Assembly: GCA_037969175.1 (NCBI GenBank)
Contig: JBBKWX010000058.1
Coordinates: 1 to 34,144, forward strand
Direction: 5' to 3'
From: JBBKWX01 sp037969175
GTDB lineage: Bacteria > Bacteroidota > Bacteroidia > AKYH767-A > JBBKVM01
DNA length: 34,144 nucleotides
Positions 23,119 through 30,867 of this stretch are shown here, piece after piece. A program made the translations under genes and the position numbers. The notes under the pieces are model-generated. The model did not search any database, had not been told where the DNA came from, and was given only the letters and a program-made list of their open reading frames with translations. The number at the start of each line of letters is the position of its first letter. The stretch's first letter is position 1.

Positions 23119-25551
23119 ATGTTGAATAAGCTTAAATATAGATTTCTTTCAGAATTAAACATAATTGGGATTATCATCGCGGTACTCTGCCTTGTAGGTG
23201 TCATGGGCTATTTGGCATTTACCAGTCTGAATACGGTTGTAATTACTTCTGAAAGCAAGGATCTGCCAAATCAGAAGATCGTATTACTTAAAGATGTATT
23301 TAGTGATATTTCGGATGCGCAAAGCAGTGTAAGGTCCTATGCCTTGTCTAGGGAGCAGTCTTCTCTCAGTCCATTCTATAATTCCGTAAAATCTATAGAT
23401 GCTAAGATAGACCGACTGAAAGAAATGTATGAAGCGGATGAGCTCGGAACTTCACAGCTTGACTCTCTTCAGCTTCTCATAGAACAGAAATATGGGATCA
23501 TGAATGAAATGTTAAAGCTTCAGAATGATGATAAGATCACGGAGTCATTGAAGCGCATTTCAAAAACCATTGAAGCAGAAACAAAAATTGAAAATGATAC
23601 TGTAGAATCAAGTAATATCCTGGAACGCATATTTGGAAAGCCTACTCCCGATAAAAGTAACAATCATTTTGATCCATCGAAAGTAAAGACAGCGATTGCC
23701 CGGACTCGTGAAGAACAATTAAAAAATTTAAGTGATATCCGGACCCAAGAGCTGGAGCTTAACAGTAAAGATAAGCGGGTAACAGATCATATACGGATCA
23801 TCCTTGCTGCCATGGAGCAAAATGAAACAGGCAATCTTACGCAACAAGCTCTGGTCATTGAAGAACAGGGTCGACAGACGGTATTGGCGATAGCCTGGTT
23901 CTCCATAGTTGTTGCTATGCTTTTATTCTTAGTGATCTATGTTATTCTCCGATATGTCAGAAAAAATCATGAGTTTAATATTGTACTTGATAAAGCCAGA
24001 CATGAAGCCGAAAACCTTGCATTGGCAAAAGAAAGATTTCTGGCAAATATGAGCCATGAGATCCGAACTCCCATGAATGCGATATCCGGATTTTCAGCAT
24101 TGTTAATGGATAAAGTGACTAACAGATCTGACAAAATGCAACTCGAGATCATCCATCGTTCTTCGGAACATTTACTCGATGTTGTAAATAATATTTTAGA
24201 TTATTCTAAACTTCAATCAGGGAAATTAAAAGTAGAATTTACAGATTTTTCACCTTCAACAGCTATCGAAGATGTGCTTAAAATGTTAAGACATGCAGCA
24301 CTCGATAAGGGACTTAAATTTAATTTTAAGACAAGCGAATTGCCGGCCTATGTAAATGGAGATTCATTGAGATTAAGACAGATCCTGATCAACATAATCG
24401 GGAATGCCATTAAATTTACGGATAAAGGACGTATTGATTTTACAGTTGAACATGTTTCTCGAAATTTAAAAGCAGAATTATTTTTTACAGTAAAAGATAC
24501 AGGCATCGGCATAAACCCTGAAGATCAGGAAAGGATCTTTGATATATTTGAACAAGGTGGCAGAGCGAATATGGCGAAGTATGGTGGTACAGGTTTGGGC
24601 TTGTCGATCACTAGAGATCTGATACACTTGCTTGGAGGAAATATTGAAATTGAAAGCGAAGAAGGTATTGGCACTACCATGCGTTTTAATTTACAATTTG
24701 ATTCAAGTCAAAAAGTTGATAGTGTAGAATCACATAACAAAGCTTCTGCTATTTCTATGTTTGCAGGGATGCGCTTTTTGATCGTTGATGATGAAAAATA
24801 CAATAGGGCTTTACTTGTATCTATATTAGATAAATGGAATGCCGTATATGAAGAAGCGAATGATGGTATTGAAGTGTTGGATATCCTGGCAAGATCAAAA
24901 TTTGATGCAGTACTTATGGACATAAGAATGCATGGAATGGGTGGACTTGAAGCCACGAAAATGATACGAAAAGATACCGGACTGATTGATCCTAACGTTC
25001 CGGTTATAGCAATCAGTGCTGCAACTTCAGAAGTTGAAAAAGCAGAATGCAGAAAAGCAGGGATAAATGCTTTTATTTCCAAACCTTTTTCTGAAGCAAA
25101 ATTGAGAGAAGTATTGGTTTCCGTATTGTTTGTTAAAGATGACTTATTGGTAGTACCGGATGTGAAATCAAATGGCAGACGCGATAACTCTTCAGATATG
25201 TATTCTCTTGACGAGCTCAATAAAATGTCTGATAATGATCATATTTTCATAAGTGAAATGATCAAGACATATCAGAGTACTGCTATTGACTCACTAAATG
25301 AAATTCGTAATGGGATCATCAATAATGATTTGATCGTAATCTCGCATTTTGCTCACAAACTGGCCGCGCCAACACGTCATTTACATGCTAACAAAGTATA
25401 TGAACTTCTAAAATATTTAGAGAATGCCACACCTGAAGATCTGGAATCCGGAAAGCTGAAAAATGTTTTTGGAAAATTGGAATCGTTACTGATAAAAATA
25501 ATTGAACAATTGAATAAAGAGATCATTTCATTAGATCAAAAAACCGAATAA
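23119..25551 (+). CDS. Hybrid sensor histidine kinase (HisKA-HATPase-REC-Hpt)
   Basis: An 810-residue membrane kinase. TM1 is at ~15-37, followed by a ~215-residue extracytoplasmic helical region (45-255) and TM2 at ~256-278. HisKA has phospho-acceptor H313 (ANMSHEIRTPMN). The ATPase has N429 (IGNAIKFT), DTGIGI (460-465) and GGTGLGLS (489-496). The receiver domain has the acidic VDD at 556-558, D601 (VLMDIRMHGMGG) and K655 (ISKPF). A C-terminal Hpt domain has H746 (ISHFAHKLAAPTRHLHA). All phosphorelay residues are present, so a four-step relay His-Asp-His-Asp to the next gene's receiver is possible. It is separated by only 4 bp from the sigma-54 activator. The sensory input is unknown; the periplasmic part has no obvious ligand-binding family. 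Confidence 0.95.
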   Translation: MLNKLKYRFLSELNIIGIIIAVLCLVGVMGYLAFTSLNTVVITSESKDLPNQKIVLLKDVFSDISDAQSSVRSYALSREQSSLSPFYNSVKSIDAKIDRLKEMYEADELGTSQLDSLQLLIEQKYGIMNEMLKLQNDDKITESLKRISKTIEAETKIENDTVESSNILERIFGKPTPDKSNNHFDPSKVKTAIARTREEQLKNLSDIRTQELELNSKDKRVTDHIRIILAAMEQNETGNLTQQALVIEEQGRQTVLAIAWFSIVVAMLLFLVIYVILRYVRKNHEFNIVLDKARHEAENLALAKERFLANMSHEIRTPMNAISGFSALLMDKVTNRSDKMQLEIIHRSSEHLLDVVNNILDYSKLQSGKLKVEFTDFSPSTAIEDVLKMLRHAALDKGLKFNFKTSELPAYVNGDSLRLRQILINIIGNAIKFTDKGRIDFTVEHVSRNLKAELFFTVKDTGIGINPEDQERIFDIFEQGGRANMAKYGGTGLGLSITRDLIHLLGGNIEIESEEGIGTTMRFNLQFDSSQKVDSVESHNKASAISMFAGMRFLIVDDEKYNRALLVSILDKWNAVYEEANDGIEVLDILARSKFDAVLMDIRMHGMGGLEATKMIRKDTGLIDPNVPVIAISAATSEVEKAECRKAGINAFISKPFSEAKLREVLVSVLFVKDDLLVVPDVKSNGRRDNSSDMYSLDELNKMSDNDHIFISEMIKTYQSTAIDSLNEIRNGIINNDLIVISHFAHKLAAPTRHLHANKVYELLKYLENATPEDLESGKLKNVFGKLESLLIKIIEQLNKEIISLDQKTE

Positions 25552-25555
25552 GTTT

Positions 25556-26923
25556 ATGACAACATCAGAGAATAATTCATCAATGAAGATATTTGTAGTT
25601 GAAGATGATGAATGGTATAACAAATTATTGACACATAACCTTACACTGAATCCTGATTACGAAGTGATCAGTTTTTTCAGTGGCAAAGAATGCCTCAACA
25701 GACTAAATGACAAACCCGATGTGATCACATTGGATTATCGCTTACCTGATATGGATGGCAGTGATGTTCTGAAAAAGATCAAAGCAGAGAATCCCAATAT
25801 TCAGGTCATTGTGATTTCTGAACAGCAGGATATTGATGTTGCTGTTGATCTGTTAAAACTAGGAGCGTATGATTATATCCTGAAAACAAATGATATTAAA
25901 CAGCGCTTATTAAACACAGTCAATAATATTCGTCAGAATGTTTCACTCCAGGATCGGGTTGAGACGTTGCAAAAAGAAGTTTCCGGAAAATATGACTTTC
26001 AGAAATCCATATTGGGCGAAAGTGAGTGTATGGTACAAATCTTTGAAAGGATACGCAAGGCAGTGACGACTAATATTACAGTGACAATTTCAGGAGAGAC
26101 AGGGACCGGGAAAGAACTAGTTGCAAAAGCAATACATTATACATCCGGGAGAGCAAATAAACCGCTTGTAGCTGTTAACGTAGCTGCTTTACCGGCTGAT
26201 ATTATCGAAAGCGAATTGTTTGGTCATGAGAAAGGTGCTTTTACAGGTGCAATGACCCGAAGGATAGGAAAGTTTGAAGAAGCAAATGGAGGCACTTTAT
26301 TTCTGGATGAGATAGGGGAAATGGAGTTACCCTTTCAGGTAAAGCTTTTAAGAGCCTTACAGGAAAAAGAAATAACCCGGGTAGGAGGTACAGGAACTGT
26401 CAAAGTAGATTGCAGAATTATCGTTGCCACCAACAGGAACCTGCAAGCAGATGTAAAAGAAGGAAAGTTTCGTGAAGATCTGTATTATCGGTTATTTGGA
26501 TTGCCTATTGAACTACCTCCATTAAGAGATAGAGAGAATGATATTTTGTTACTGGCTAACACTTTCCTGAAATCCTTCTGTAAGGAGAATGAACTTGCGC
26601 CAATAAAAATATCGGAGCCGGCTATCAAAAAGTTACTGAGTTATAACTTCCCGGGGAATGTTCGTGAACTGAAAAGTATCATTGAACTGGCTGCAGTTCT
26701 TTCTGACGGTAAAGAAATAGCTGCGGTTGATATCAGTCTTGATTCAGGAGCTGCGGGTCCTGACATTCTCAGAGATGAATTGACCATGAGGGAGTATAAT
26801 CATAAAATACTGTCTATATATATGAAAAAGTACAATGATGATATTCCAAAAGTTGCTGAAAAATTGGATATCAGTACAAGTACTATATATAGAATGCTCA
26901 AAGAAGAAAATTCTGTAGAATAA
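25556..26923 (+). CDS. Sigma-54-dependent response regulator (NtrC family)
   Basis: A 455-residue transcription activator. The receiver domain (~10-128) has E16/D17/D18, phosphorylation site D60 (TLDYRLPDMDG) and K110. The AAA+ domain (~150-395) has Walker A GETGTGKE (180-187), the sigma-54-contacting loop GAFTGA (227-232), Walker B LFLDE (248-252) and the arginine-rich PPLRDRENDI region. A Fis-type helix-turn-helix (~428-450, IPKVAEKLDISTSTIYRMLK) follows. It forms a two-component pair with the kinase just upstream, probably receiving phosphate via Hpt H746. The intact GAFTGA loop means it should drive sigma-54 promoters. Candidate targets are the -24/-12-like boxes at 28583 and 30817. Confidence 0.97.
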   Translation: MTTSENNSSMKIFVVEDDEWYNKLLTHNLTLNPDYEVISFFSGKECLNRLNDKPDVITLDYRLPDMDGSDVLKKIKAENPNIQVIVISEQQDIDVAVDLLKLGAYDYILKTNDIKQRLLNTVNNIRQNVSLQDRVETLQKEVSGKYDFQKSILGESECMVQIFERIRKAVTTNITVTISGETGTGKELVAKAIHYTSGRANKPLVAVNVAALPADIIESELFGHEKGAFTGAMTRRIGKFEEANGGTLFLDEIGEMELPFQVKLLRALQEKEITRVGGTGTVKVDCRIIVATNRNLQADVKEGKFREDLYYRLFGLPIELPPLRDRENDILLLANTFLKSFCKENELAPIKISEPAIKKLLSYNFPGNVRELKSIIELAAVLSDGKEIAAVDISLDSGAAGPDILRDELTMREYNHKILSIYMKKYNDDIPKVAEKLDISTSTIYRMLKEENSVE

Positions 26924-27066
26924 TCTTTTCAATTTGGCTGAATTATTCTCAATTTGATGAGGAATATTTTTTTTGCCATTTTGCAAAACGCAGATAAACA
27001 GGACTATACATATATTTATTTTCAGGGAACGTCTTTTGCCATGATAGTGGAAAAACACTACTACTC

Positions 27067-27783
27067 ATGGAAAAGAATCTGGAGAAAATACGAATTGTAA
27101 ACGTCAGGATTTTCTATTTCAAGATTTATTTGAATGTTTTTTTGGCAGCCTTTCTGAGCAGTTTTCAAGCGAATGCTCAAGACGAAGGTTTCCATTACGG
27201 AGGTAAATTTGGAATAGGAGAAAGCACGGTAAGCTCTAAATCATTTGCTACAGTTAATAGCAAGTTGATGTTAAGTGGAGGTATCACTGCAGATCATTAT
27301 TTTAATGAATATCTTGGTTTAGGGATGGATTTTTTACTGATATCCAAAGGAGCCAAAGTAGATGGATTCGAAACCACCTATGACTTACTGGGTAATCCCA
27401 AGAACCACACCTATCAAAGTACATATCAACTGTTCTATACGGAGATACCATTGATGGTGAAACTGAGAGCCAATCTTGGAGGATTTTATCCCAAAGTATT
27501 CGCTGGTCCATCTGCAAATTTTAAACTTTCTGCTTCAGAAACCAGAGTGTTTGATGAACCTGAATATGAAGCGAATCATGGATATAGTCTTCAAAAGCTA
27601 GACAATACTTCTACTGCTGAATATGCGATGAACTATGGTGCAGGAGTCGACATTCCTGATCGGAATGACCGTGTGTACTTTGTTGAATTGAAAATTAGCA
27701 GGTCGATGAATTATTTTGCAAAGATCAATGCTCAGGAAGTTAAAAGTAATTACTATGGCATTTTTGCCGGATACAAATTTTAA
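27067..27783 (+). CDS. Porin-like (PorT-type) outer-membrane beta-barrel protein
   Basis: A 238-residue protein with a long N-region followed by a hydrophobic signal segment (IYLNVFLAAFLSSFQANAQ). The mature part has alternating amphipathic strands such as GGKFGIGESTV, LMLSGGITADHYFNEYLGLGMDFLLISKG, TEIPLMVKLRANLGGFYPKVFAGPSANF and YAMNYGAGVDI, and ends GIFAGYKF with a terminal phenylalanine. This is the outer-membrane beta-barrel (PorT-like) pattern abundant in Bacteroidota. It follows the activator gene by 143 bp and precedes the 27795 gene by 11 bp, so those two are probably co-transcribed. A palindrome TTTTGCAAAA (26979-26988) lies upstream. Confidence 0.85.
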   Translation: MEKNLEKIRIVNVRIFYFKIYLNVFLAAFLSSFQANAQDEGFHYGGKFGIGESTVSSKSFATVNSKLMLSGGITADHYFNEYLGLGMDFLLISKGAKVDGFETTYDLLGNPKNHTYQSTYQLFYTEIPLMVKLRANLGGFYPKVFAGPSANFKLSASETRVFDEPEYEANHGYSLQKLDNTSTAEYAMNYGAGVDIPDRNDRVYFVELKISRSMNYFAKINAQEVKSNYYGIFAGYKF

Positions 27784-27794
27784 AAACATTTATT

Positions 27795-28256
27795 ATGAAA
27801 AAGCTAATTTATATTGCGCTGACCGCAATGCTATTTCCGCTCGGCGCCAGTGCTCAATTTGGATTCAGCTGGACTAGGAAACCGGTTGTAGTTGAATCTC
27901 CACCACAGACAAAAGTAGTGGTAACAGAATATTATTATTTCCCGAATCATTCAGTTTATTATAACATTCCATCTAAACGCTGGATCTATCTGGATCAGGG
28001 AAAATGGGTTTACGCAACTGTACTTCCTACAAGGTATAATGTGATAAGTCTTAACAACACACAGAAAGTAAAACTGGATTATGCAGGAAGCAGACCCTAT
28101 ATTTATTACAAGAGTCATAAAGCGAAGTATCCTCCGGGGCAACTTAAGAAAATGAATAACGCGCCGGACAACAGATCCAAATCTCCGGCAAGTCATCCCG
28201 GTAATCATCCCGGTAATAACAACGGAAAAGGGAAGGGTCATCAAAAAGGAAAATAG
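27795..28256 (+). CDS. Exported basic protein with low-complexity tail, unrecognised
   Basis: A 153-residue protein with a signal peptide (MKKLIYIALTAMLFPLGASA). The middle (~45-110, YYYFPNHSVYYNIPSKRWIYLDQGKWVYATVLP) is aromatic-rich and resembles small periplasmic or outer-membrane-associated proteins of Bacteroidota. The tail is a Pro/Gly/Asn/Lys-rich, strongly basic stretch (NHPGNHPGNNNGKGKGHQKGK-type). I do not recognise a named family. The last codons and the following terminator are tandemly duplicated (see 28238-28416). Confidence 0.75.
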   Translation: MKKLIYIALTAMLFPLGASAQFGFSWTRKPVVVESPPQTKVVVTEYYYFPNHSVYYNIPSKRWIYLDQGKWVYATVLPTRYNVISLNNTQKVKLDYAGSRPYIYYKSHKAKYPPGQLKKMNNAPDNRSKSPASHPGNHPGNNNGKGKGHQKGK

Positions 28257-28277
28257 TAGTGGTGTATTATTTTGGGG

Positions 28278-28309
28278 AAGGCTGCCCTGGGTTGGGCAGC
28301 CTTTAATTT
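28278..28309 (+). terminator. Rho-independent terminator 1 after the 27795 gene
   Basis: AAGGCTGCCC-TGGGTT-GGGCAGCCTT stem-loop followed by a T-rich stretch, 21 bp after the stop codon. Confidence 0.9.
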
Positions 28310-28381
28310 TATCCCGATAAATTTTCCTGAAAAGGAAATGATCATCAAAAAGAAAAATAGTAGTGGTGTATTATTTTGGGG

Positions 28382-28416
28382 AAGGCTGTCCTGGGTTGGG
28401 CAGCCTTTATTTTTTA
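28382..28416 (+). terminator. Rho-independent terminator 2 (duplicated)
   Basis: Same hairpin as at 28278 with one C-to-T change that leaves a G-U pair, and a better T-tract (TTTATTTTTTAT). Confidence 0.88.
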
Positions 28417-28582
28417 TGCGCCTGTTTTCAAAAATATTTTTCAAACCATAGTCTTAATCACCGCAAGACAATTTGAATTTTCAGTTTCAATTTATTTCAT
28501 TTTGGAAGAAGGATTTTCAAAATGCTATAAATTTTGTGAAATATAAATACATAAACATTACAAATACAAATAGATATGGATT

Positions 28583-28598
28583 TGGCTTTTTGTTTGAA
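28583..28598 (+). promoter_or_regulatory. Sigma-54-like -24/-12 element before outer-membrane gene 1
   Basis: TGGC-N7-TTGAA, with the GG of -24 separated from the G of -12 by 10 bases as sigma-54 requires. It differs from consensus TGGC-N7-TTGC by A for C in the -12 element. It ends 33 bases before the ATG at 28631. About 45 bp upstream lies an imperfect inverted repeat (28514-28541, TTTTCAAAAT...ATTTTGTGAAA) that could be an activator site. Paired with the identical arrangement at 30817-30832. Confidence 0.5.
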
Positions 28599-28630
28599 AA
28601 CAAAATGGCATAATCAAAATCTATATCGTT

Positions 28631-29176
28631 ATGAAAAATGTAAATTTTGTTTCAAGAACATTTTTGGCAGTTGGTTTTGTACTTGCTGCTAATTTGGTGA
28701 ATGCACAGGAAGCTTCACCCGGTTTTAAACCTGCAGTTGATAATGCACATTATCGCACAGCAATAGGAGTAAGAGCTGGTGGAACATCCGGACTCACGAT
28801 CAAACACTTTACCGGTAATTTCAATGCGATTGAAGGGATCATTGGCTTTTACCCAAATGCTTTGAGCCTAACTGCCCTTTATGAAAAGCATGCGGGAGGA
28901 AGTACTCCCGGACTACATTGGTACTATGGCGGTGGAGGTCATGTAGCAATTGAGAGTGGAAGATTTTATTCCATAAGTGATGGAAGAAGATGGAGAAGAT
29001 ATTATAGCAATGGTGAAGTTGCGCTTGGCGTTGACGGAATCCTTGGTGTTGAATATAAAATTCCTCCAATTCCTTTTGCAATCAGCTTGGATGTGAAACC
29101 ATTTGTGGAAGTAAATACAGATGGAGGAGCCTATCTGGGACTTGACCCCGGACTGGGTATTAAAGTCACATTCTAA
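28631..29176 (+). CDS. Outer-membrane-type protein, module copy 1 (paralogue of 30868-31410)
   Basis: A 181-residue protein with a signal peptide (ending NLVNAQ) and a beta-rich mature part ending LGIKVTF with a terminal phenylalanine, as in outer-membrane barrels. It is highly similar throughout to the protein at 30868-31410, including HYRTAIGVRAGGTSGLTIKH, LHWYYGGGGHVA and KIPPIPFAIS. The GVRAGG...GLTIKHF...IEGIIGF organisation is common in small Bacteroidota outer-membrane proteins of unknown function. It begins the first copy of a duplicated module and has a sigma-54-like element upstream. Confidence 0.82.
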   Translation: MKNVNFVSRTFLAVGFVLAANLVNAQEASPGFKPAVDNAHYRTAIGVRAGGTSGLTIKHFTGNFNAIEGIIGFYPNALSLTALYEKHAGGSTPGLHWYYGGGGHVAIESGRFYSISDGRRWRRYYSNGEVALGVDGILGVEYKIPPIPFAISLDVKPFVEVNTDGGAYLGLDPGLGIKVTF

Positions 29177-29182
29177 TTGACT

Positions 29183-29301
29183 GCCGGAAAACAAACTTTG
29201 TGCTTCTTGATTTGATGCAGATAAATGTATTGTATTTGACGGAAAAGTGGACAGTAAACTGAAGCCGGCAATAAAAATTGAAAACATATTATTCATATAA
29301 A
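29183..29301 (+). pseudogene. Remnant of a DUF4382 lipoprotein gene (C-terminal ~40 codons)
   Basis: Immediately after the outer-membrane gene stop codon, the sequence reads with two single-base deletions as A-G-K-Q-T-x-V-L-L-D-x-DADKCIVFDG, then K-V-D, then SKLKPAIKIEN and a stop. The intact gene at 31450-31986 ends A-G-Y-H-T-V-V-L-L-D-F-DAEKSIVFEG, then N-G-G, then IKLKPVLKVEN. The match continues to the GGAGGA ribosome site of the next gene. The first ~135 codons are gone. It marks the place where module 1 once had the DUF4382 gene that module 2 still has. Confidence 0.85.
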
Positions 29302-29320
29302 AATCCATATTTAAAATTAG

Positions 29321-29326
29321 GAGGAA
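29321..29326 (+). promoter_or_regulatory. Strong Shine-Dalgarno GGAGGA before coiled-coil lipoprotein 1
   Basis: GGAGGA stands 6-7 bases before the ATG at 29333. Leaders elsewhere in the window are A-rich and lack such a site, as is usual in Bacteroidota. The same hexamer precedes the paralogue (32005-32010, ATG at 32018), so it is conserved between the duplicates. Confidence 0.75.
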
Positions 29327-29332
29327 ATCAAA

Positions 29333-30202
29333 ATGAAAAACACATTAAAAAACAATTTGGCCATTATGGCTCTTGGGTTAGGGATCTTTGCTGTATCATG
29401 CGCTGATAAAAAAGAACCGGAACCGGAAACATCCTCAATCGTTGCTGAAACGATGTTGCGCGATTCATTGGAAGATGTCTATATGGAAACACTTTGGGAG
29501 ATAGACAGAAATATGCAAGTTGTCCAGGAAAAACATGGAAATATCCTGCTGAATTCGGATGGTAAAAATGAAGCAGAGGTTAATGTAAAAGAAAGAATAT
29601 TGAAAAATATTTCTACAATTAATTCTTTGATGGATGAGAACAAACAAAAACTTGCAGAGATCCAGGATAACATTAAAAAGTATAAACTGGAGAATGGTAA
29701 ATTGAAACGTCTTGCAGGCGATGCTGAAGAAAGAATTAGACTCCAGGAGGAGCAGTTAGCTTCATTAAAAACACAATTAGCCAACAAAGAATATGATATG
29801 ACCGGCTTGCAAACTAAAATGACTGAAGTTGAAATGCGAAATCAAATGCTGAATGAACTCGCTGTTAAATATGATAAGGAGTTGAACACAGCTTATTTTG
29901 CACATGGAGAATATAAAGAACTTAAGAATAATGGTGTGATAGAAACACGCAGCGGTTTGTTTGGTGTAGTCGGAAAACCTGTAGTGAATGAAAATGCTCC
30001 GGAAAATTTGTTTACTAAAATTGATATCCGTGAAGTAACAACTATTCCCGTAGATTCAAAGAAAGCAGAATTGGTAACTGAACACCCTGAGACATCATAC
30101 GAACTCAAGAAAGATGCAAATGGTAAGATCGAGTATTTGCTTATCAAAGATCCAAACGAGTTCTGGAGAATGTCTAATTATCTTGTAATGGTCGTTAATT
30201 AA
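29333..30202 (+). CDS. Coiled-coil lipoprotein, module copy 1 (paralogue of 32018-32890)
   Basis: A 289-residue protein with a lipoprotein signal (LGLGIFAVSCADKK, lipobox AVSC). It has a long heptad-rich helical region (~45-205) with LEDVYMETLWEIDRNMQVVQEKHGN, ERILKNISTINSLMDENKQKLAEIQDNIKKYK and AEERIRLQEEQLASLKTQL. A small globular C-terminus (~210-289) includes IETRSGLFGVVGKPVVNENAP and FWRMSNYLVMVVN. It is nearly co-linear with the 32018 protein. Inferred to be anchored to the inner leaflet of the outer membrane as a periplasmic spacer. Function unknown; translation is supported by a strong GGAGGA site. Confidence 0.88.
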   Translation: MKNTLKNNLAIMALGLGIFAVSCADKKEPEPETSSIVAETMLRDSLEDVYMETLWEIDRNMQVVQEKHGNILLNSDGKNEAEVNVKERILKNISTINSLMDENKQKLAEIQDNIKKYKLENGKLKRLAGDAEERIRLQEEQLASLKTQLANKEYDMTGLQTKMTEVEMRNQMLNELAVKYDKELNTAYFAHGEYKELKNNGVIETRSGLFGVVGKPVVNENAPENLFTKIDIREVTTIPVDSKKAELVTEHPETSYELKKDANGKIEYLLIKDPNEFWRMSNYLVMVVN

Positions 30203-30244
30203 TAAGACAATTAGATCGAATCTTAGTATTTTGTTCTCCTGTCC

Positions 30245-30293
30245 GCGCATCACCCTTACCATAATTTACTTGGTTTGGGTGATGCGCTTTTTT
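30245..30293 (+). terminator. Rho-independent terminator of module 1
   Basis: GCGCATCACCC and GGGTGATGCGC form an 11-bp stem with a ~21-nt loop followed by TTTTTT. A related stem (CATCACCC/GGGTGATG) follows the paralogous gene at 32933-32978. Confidence 0.9.
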
Positions 30294-30485
30294 GCTGGGA
30301 ATGTTTTGATGTTTAAGATCGGATTTCTTTTTCATAACGAGAAATGTTTATCAAAATGTTCTTTTGGAATTATGACAAAATAATTTTAACCTTCATAAAT
30401 TGCACTAAACTAATTAGTTATGATATGCGATTTTTGCGGCATGGATTTGACAGTATCATAGTATAATCTTTTAAAACCAAACGTT

Positions 30486-30635
30486 ATGAGAAGTCTATTG
30501 TATTTAATTGCCCTTATTTTGATTATAGGATGGGTATTGGGAGCATTCATTTATTCGGCCGGACAACTTATTCATATTTTGCTTGTATTGGCTATCATCT
30601 CTATTATTCTTGGAGTAATCCGAAATGGGGTTTAG
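30486..30635 (+). CDS. lmo0937-family small membrane protein, copy 1
   Basis: A 49-residue peptide (MRSLLYLIALILIIGWVLGA..., ending GVIRNGV) with two hydrophobic helices around a GAFIYSAGQLIHI turn. The pattern (x-LLYxIAxILIIGWxxG...GxxIHILLxxAxIxII) is that of the lmo0937/DUF5670 family of stress-associated small membrane proteins. Two more copies lie at 33033 and 33598. It has its own terminator at 30675 and follows one at 30245, so it is probably transcribed alone. Confidence 0.88.
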   Translation: MRSLLYLIALILIIGWVLGAFIYSAGQLIHILLVLAIISIILGVIRNGV

Positions 30636-30674
30636 AGAAACATGGCGGACACTTTACGAGTTCAAGATGTGAGA

Positions 30675-30705
30675 CCGGGCATGTATCAATGCCCGGTTTT
30701 TTTTT
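30675..30705 (+). terminator. Rho-independent terminator after lmo0937-type gene 1
   Basis: CCGGGCAT-GTATCA-ATGCCCGG followed by nine T, 40 bp after the stop codon. Confidence 0.95.
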
Positions 30706-30816
30706 GAGAAAAATTCCTACCGCTTACTTACGCATTATGAAAACTATTTCGCAAAATGAAAATTTATTGAATTCCCGATAAATCGTAAGTGATACAAGAT
30801 GAGTACAATATGATCG

Positions 30817-30832
30817 TGGCTCAGGAATTGAA
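30817..30832 (+). promoter_or_regulatory. Sigma-54-like -24/-12 element before outer-membrane gene 2
   Basis: TGGC-N7-TTGAA, the same two blocks and spacing as at 28583-28598, ending 36 bases before the ATG at 30868. The bases between the blocks differ completely between the two sites while the blocks are identical. TTTCGCAAAAT at 30747-30757 resembles the reverse complement of the half-site ATTTTGTGAAA at 28531-28541. Confidence 0.5.
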
Positions 30833-30867
30833 TTTGTATTTATAAGAAACTTAAAATATAAATCATT

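Larger units (their letters stand above)
28238..28416 (+). repeat. 104-bp-period duplication of gene end plus terminator
   Basis: About 74 bp from TCATCAAAAAG (28238) through the stop codon and the terminator hairpin recur from 28342, separated by ~30 bp. Copy 2 keeps the sequence encoding the last residues (HQKxK-stop) and the GTGGTGTATTATTTTGGGG spacer. The duplication leaves two terminators in series and a detached remnant of the C-terminal coding end. Confidence 0.9.

Noticed and set aside
26944..27066. Sigma-54 promoter before the 27067 barrel gene
   Set aside because: No GG-N10-G(C/A) arrangement with flanking TGGC/TTG blocks was found; only the palindrome TTTTGCAAAA.
28241..28444. Minus-strand 67-codon frame with an internal repeat
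   Set aside because: It is produced by the duplicated terminator region and reads antisense through two hairpins.
30430..30460. Sigma-54-like CGGC...TTGA before the first lmo0937-type gene
   Set aside because: The spacing is one base short of that required (N6 instead of N7), so phasing is wrong.
30530..30781. 83-codon plus-strand frame
   Set aside because: It overlaps the 49-codon lmo0937-type gene in another frame and runs through its terminator. The small gene has clear paralogues; this frame does not.
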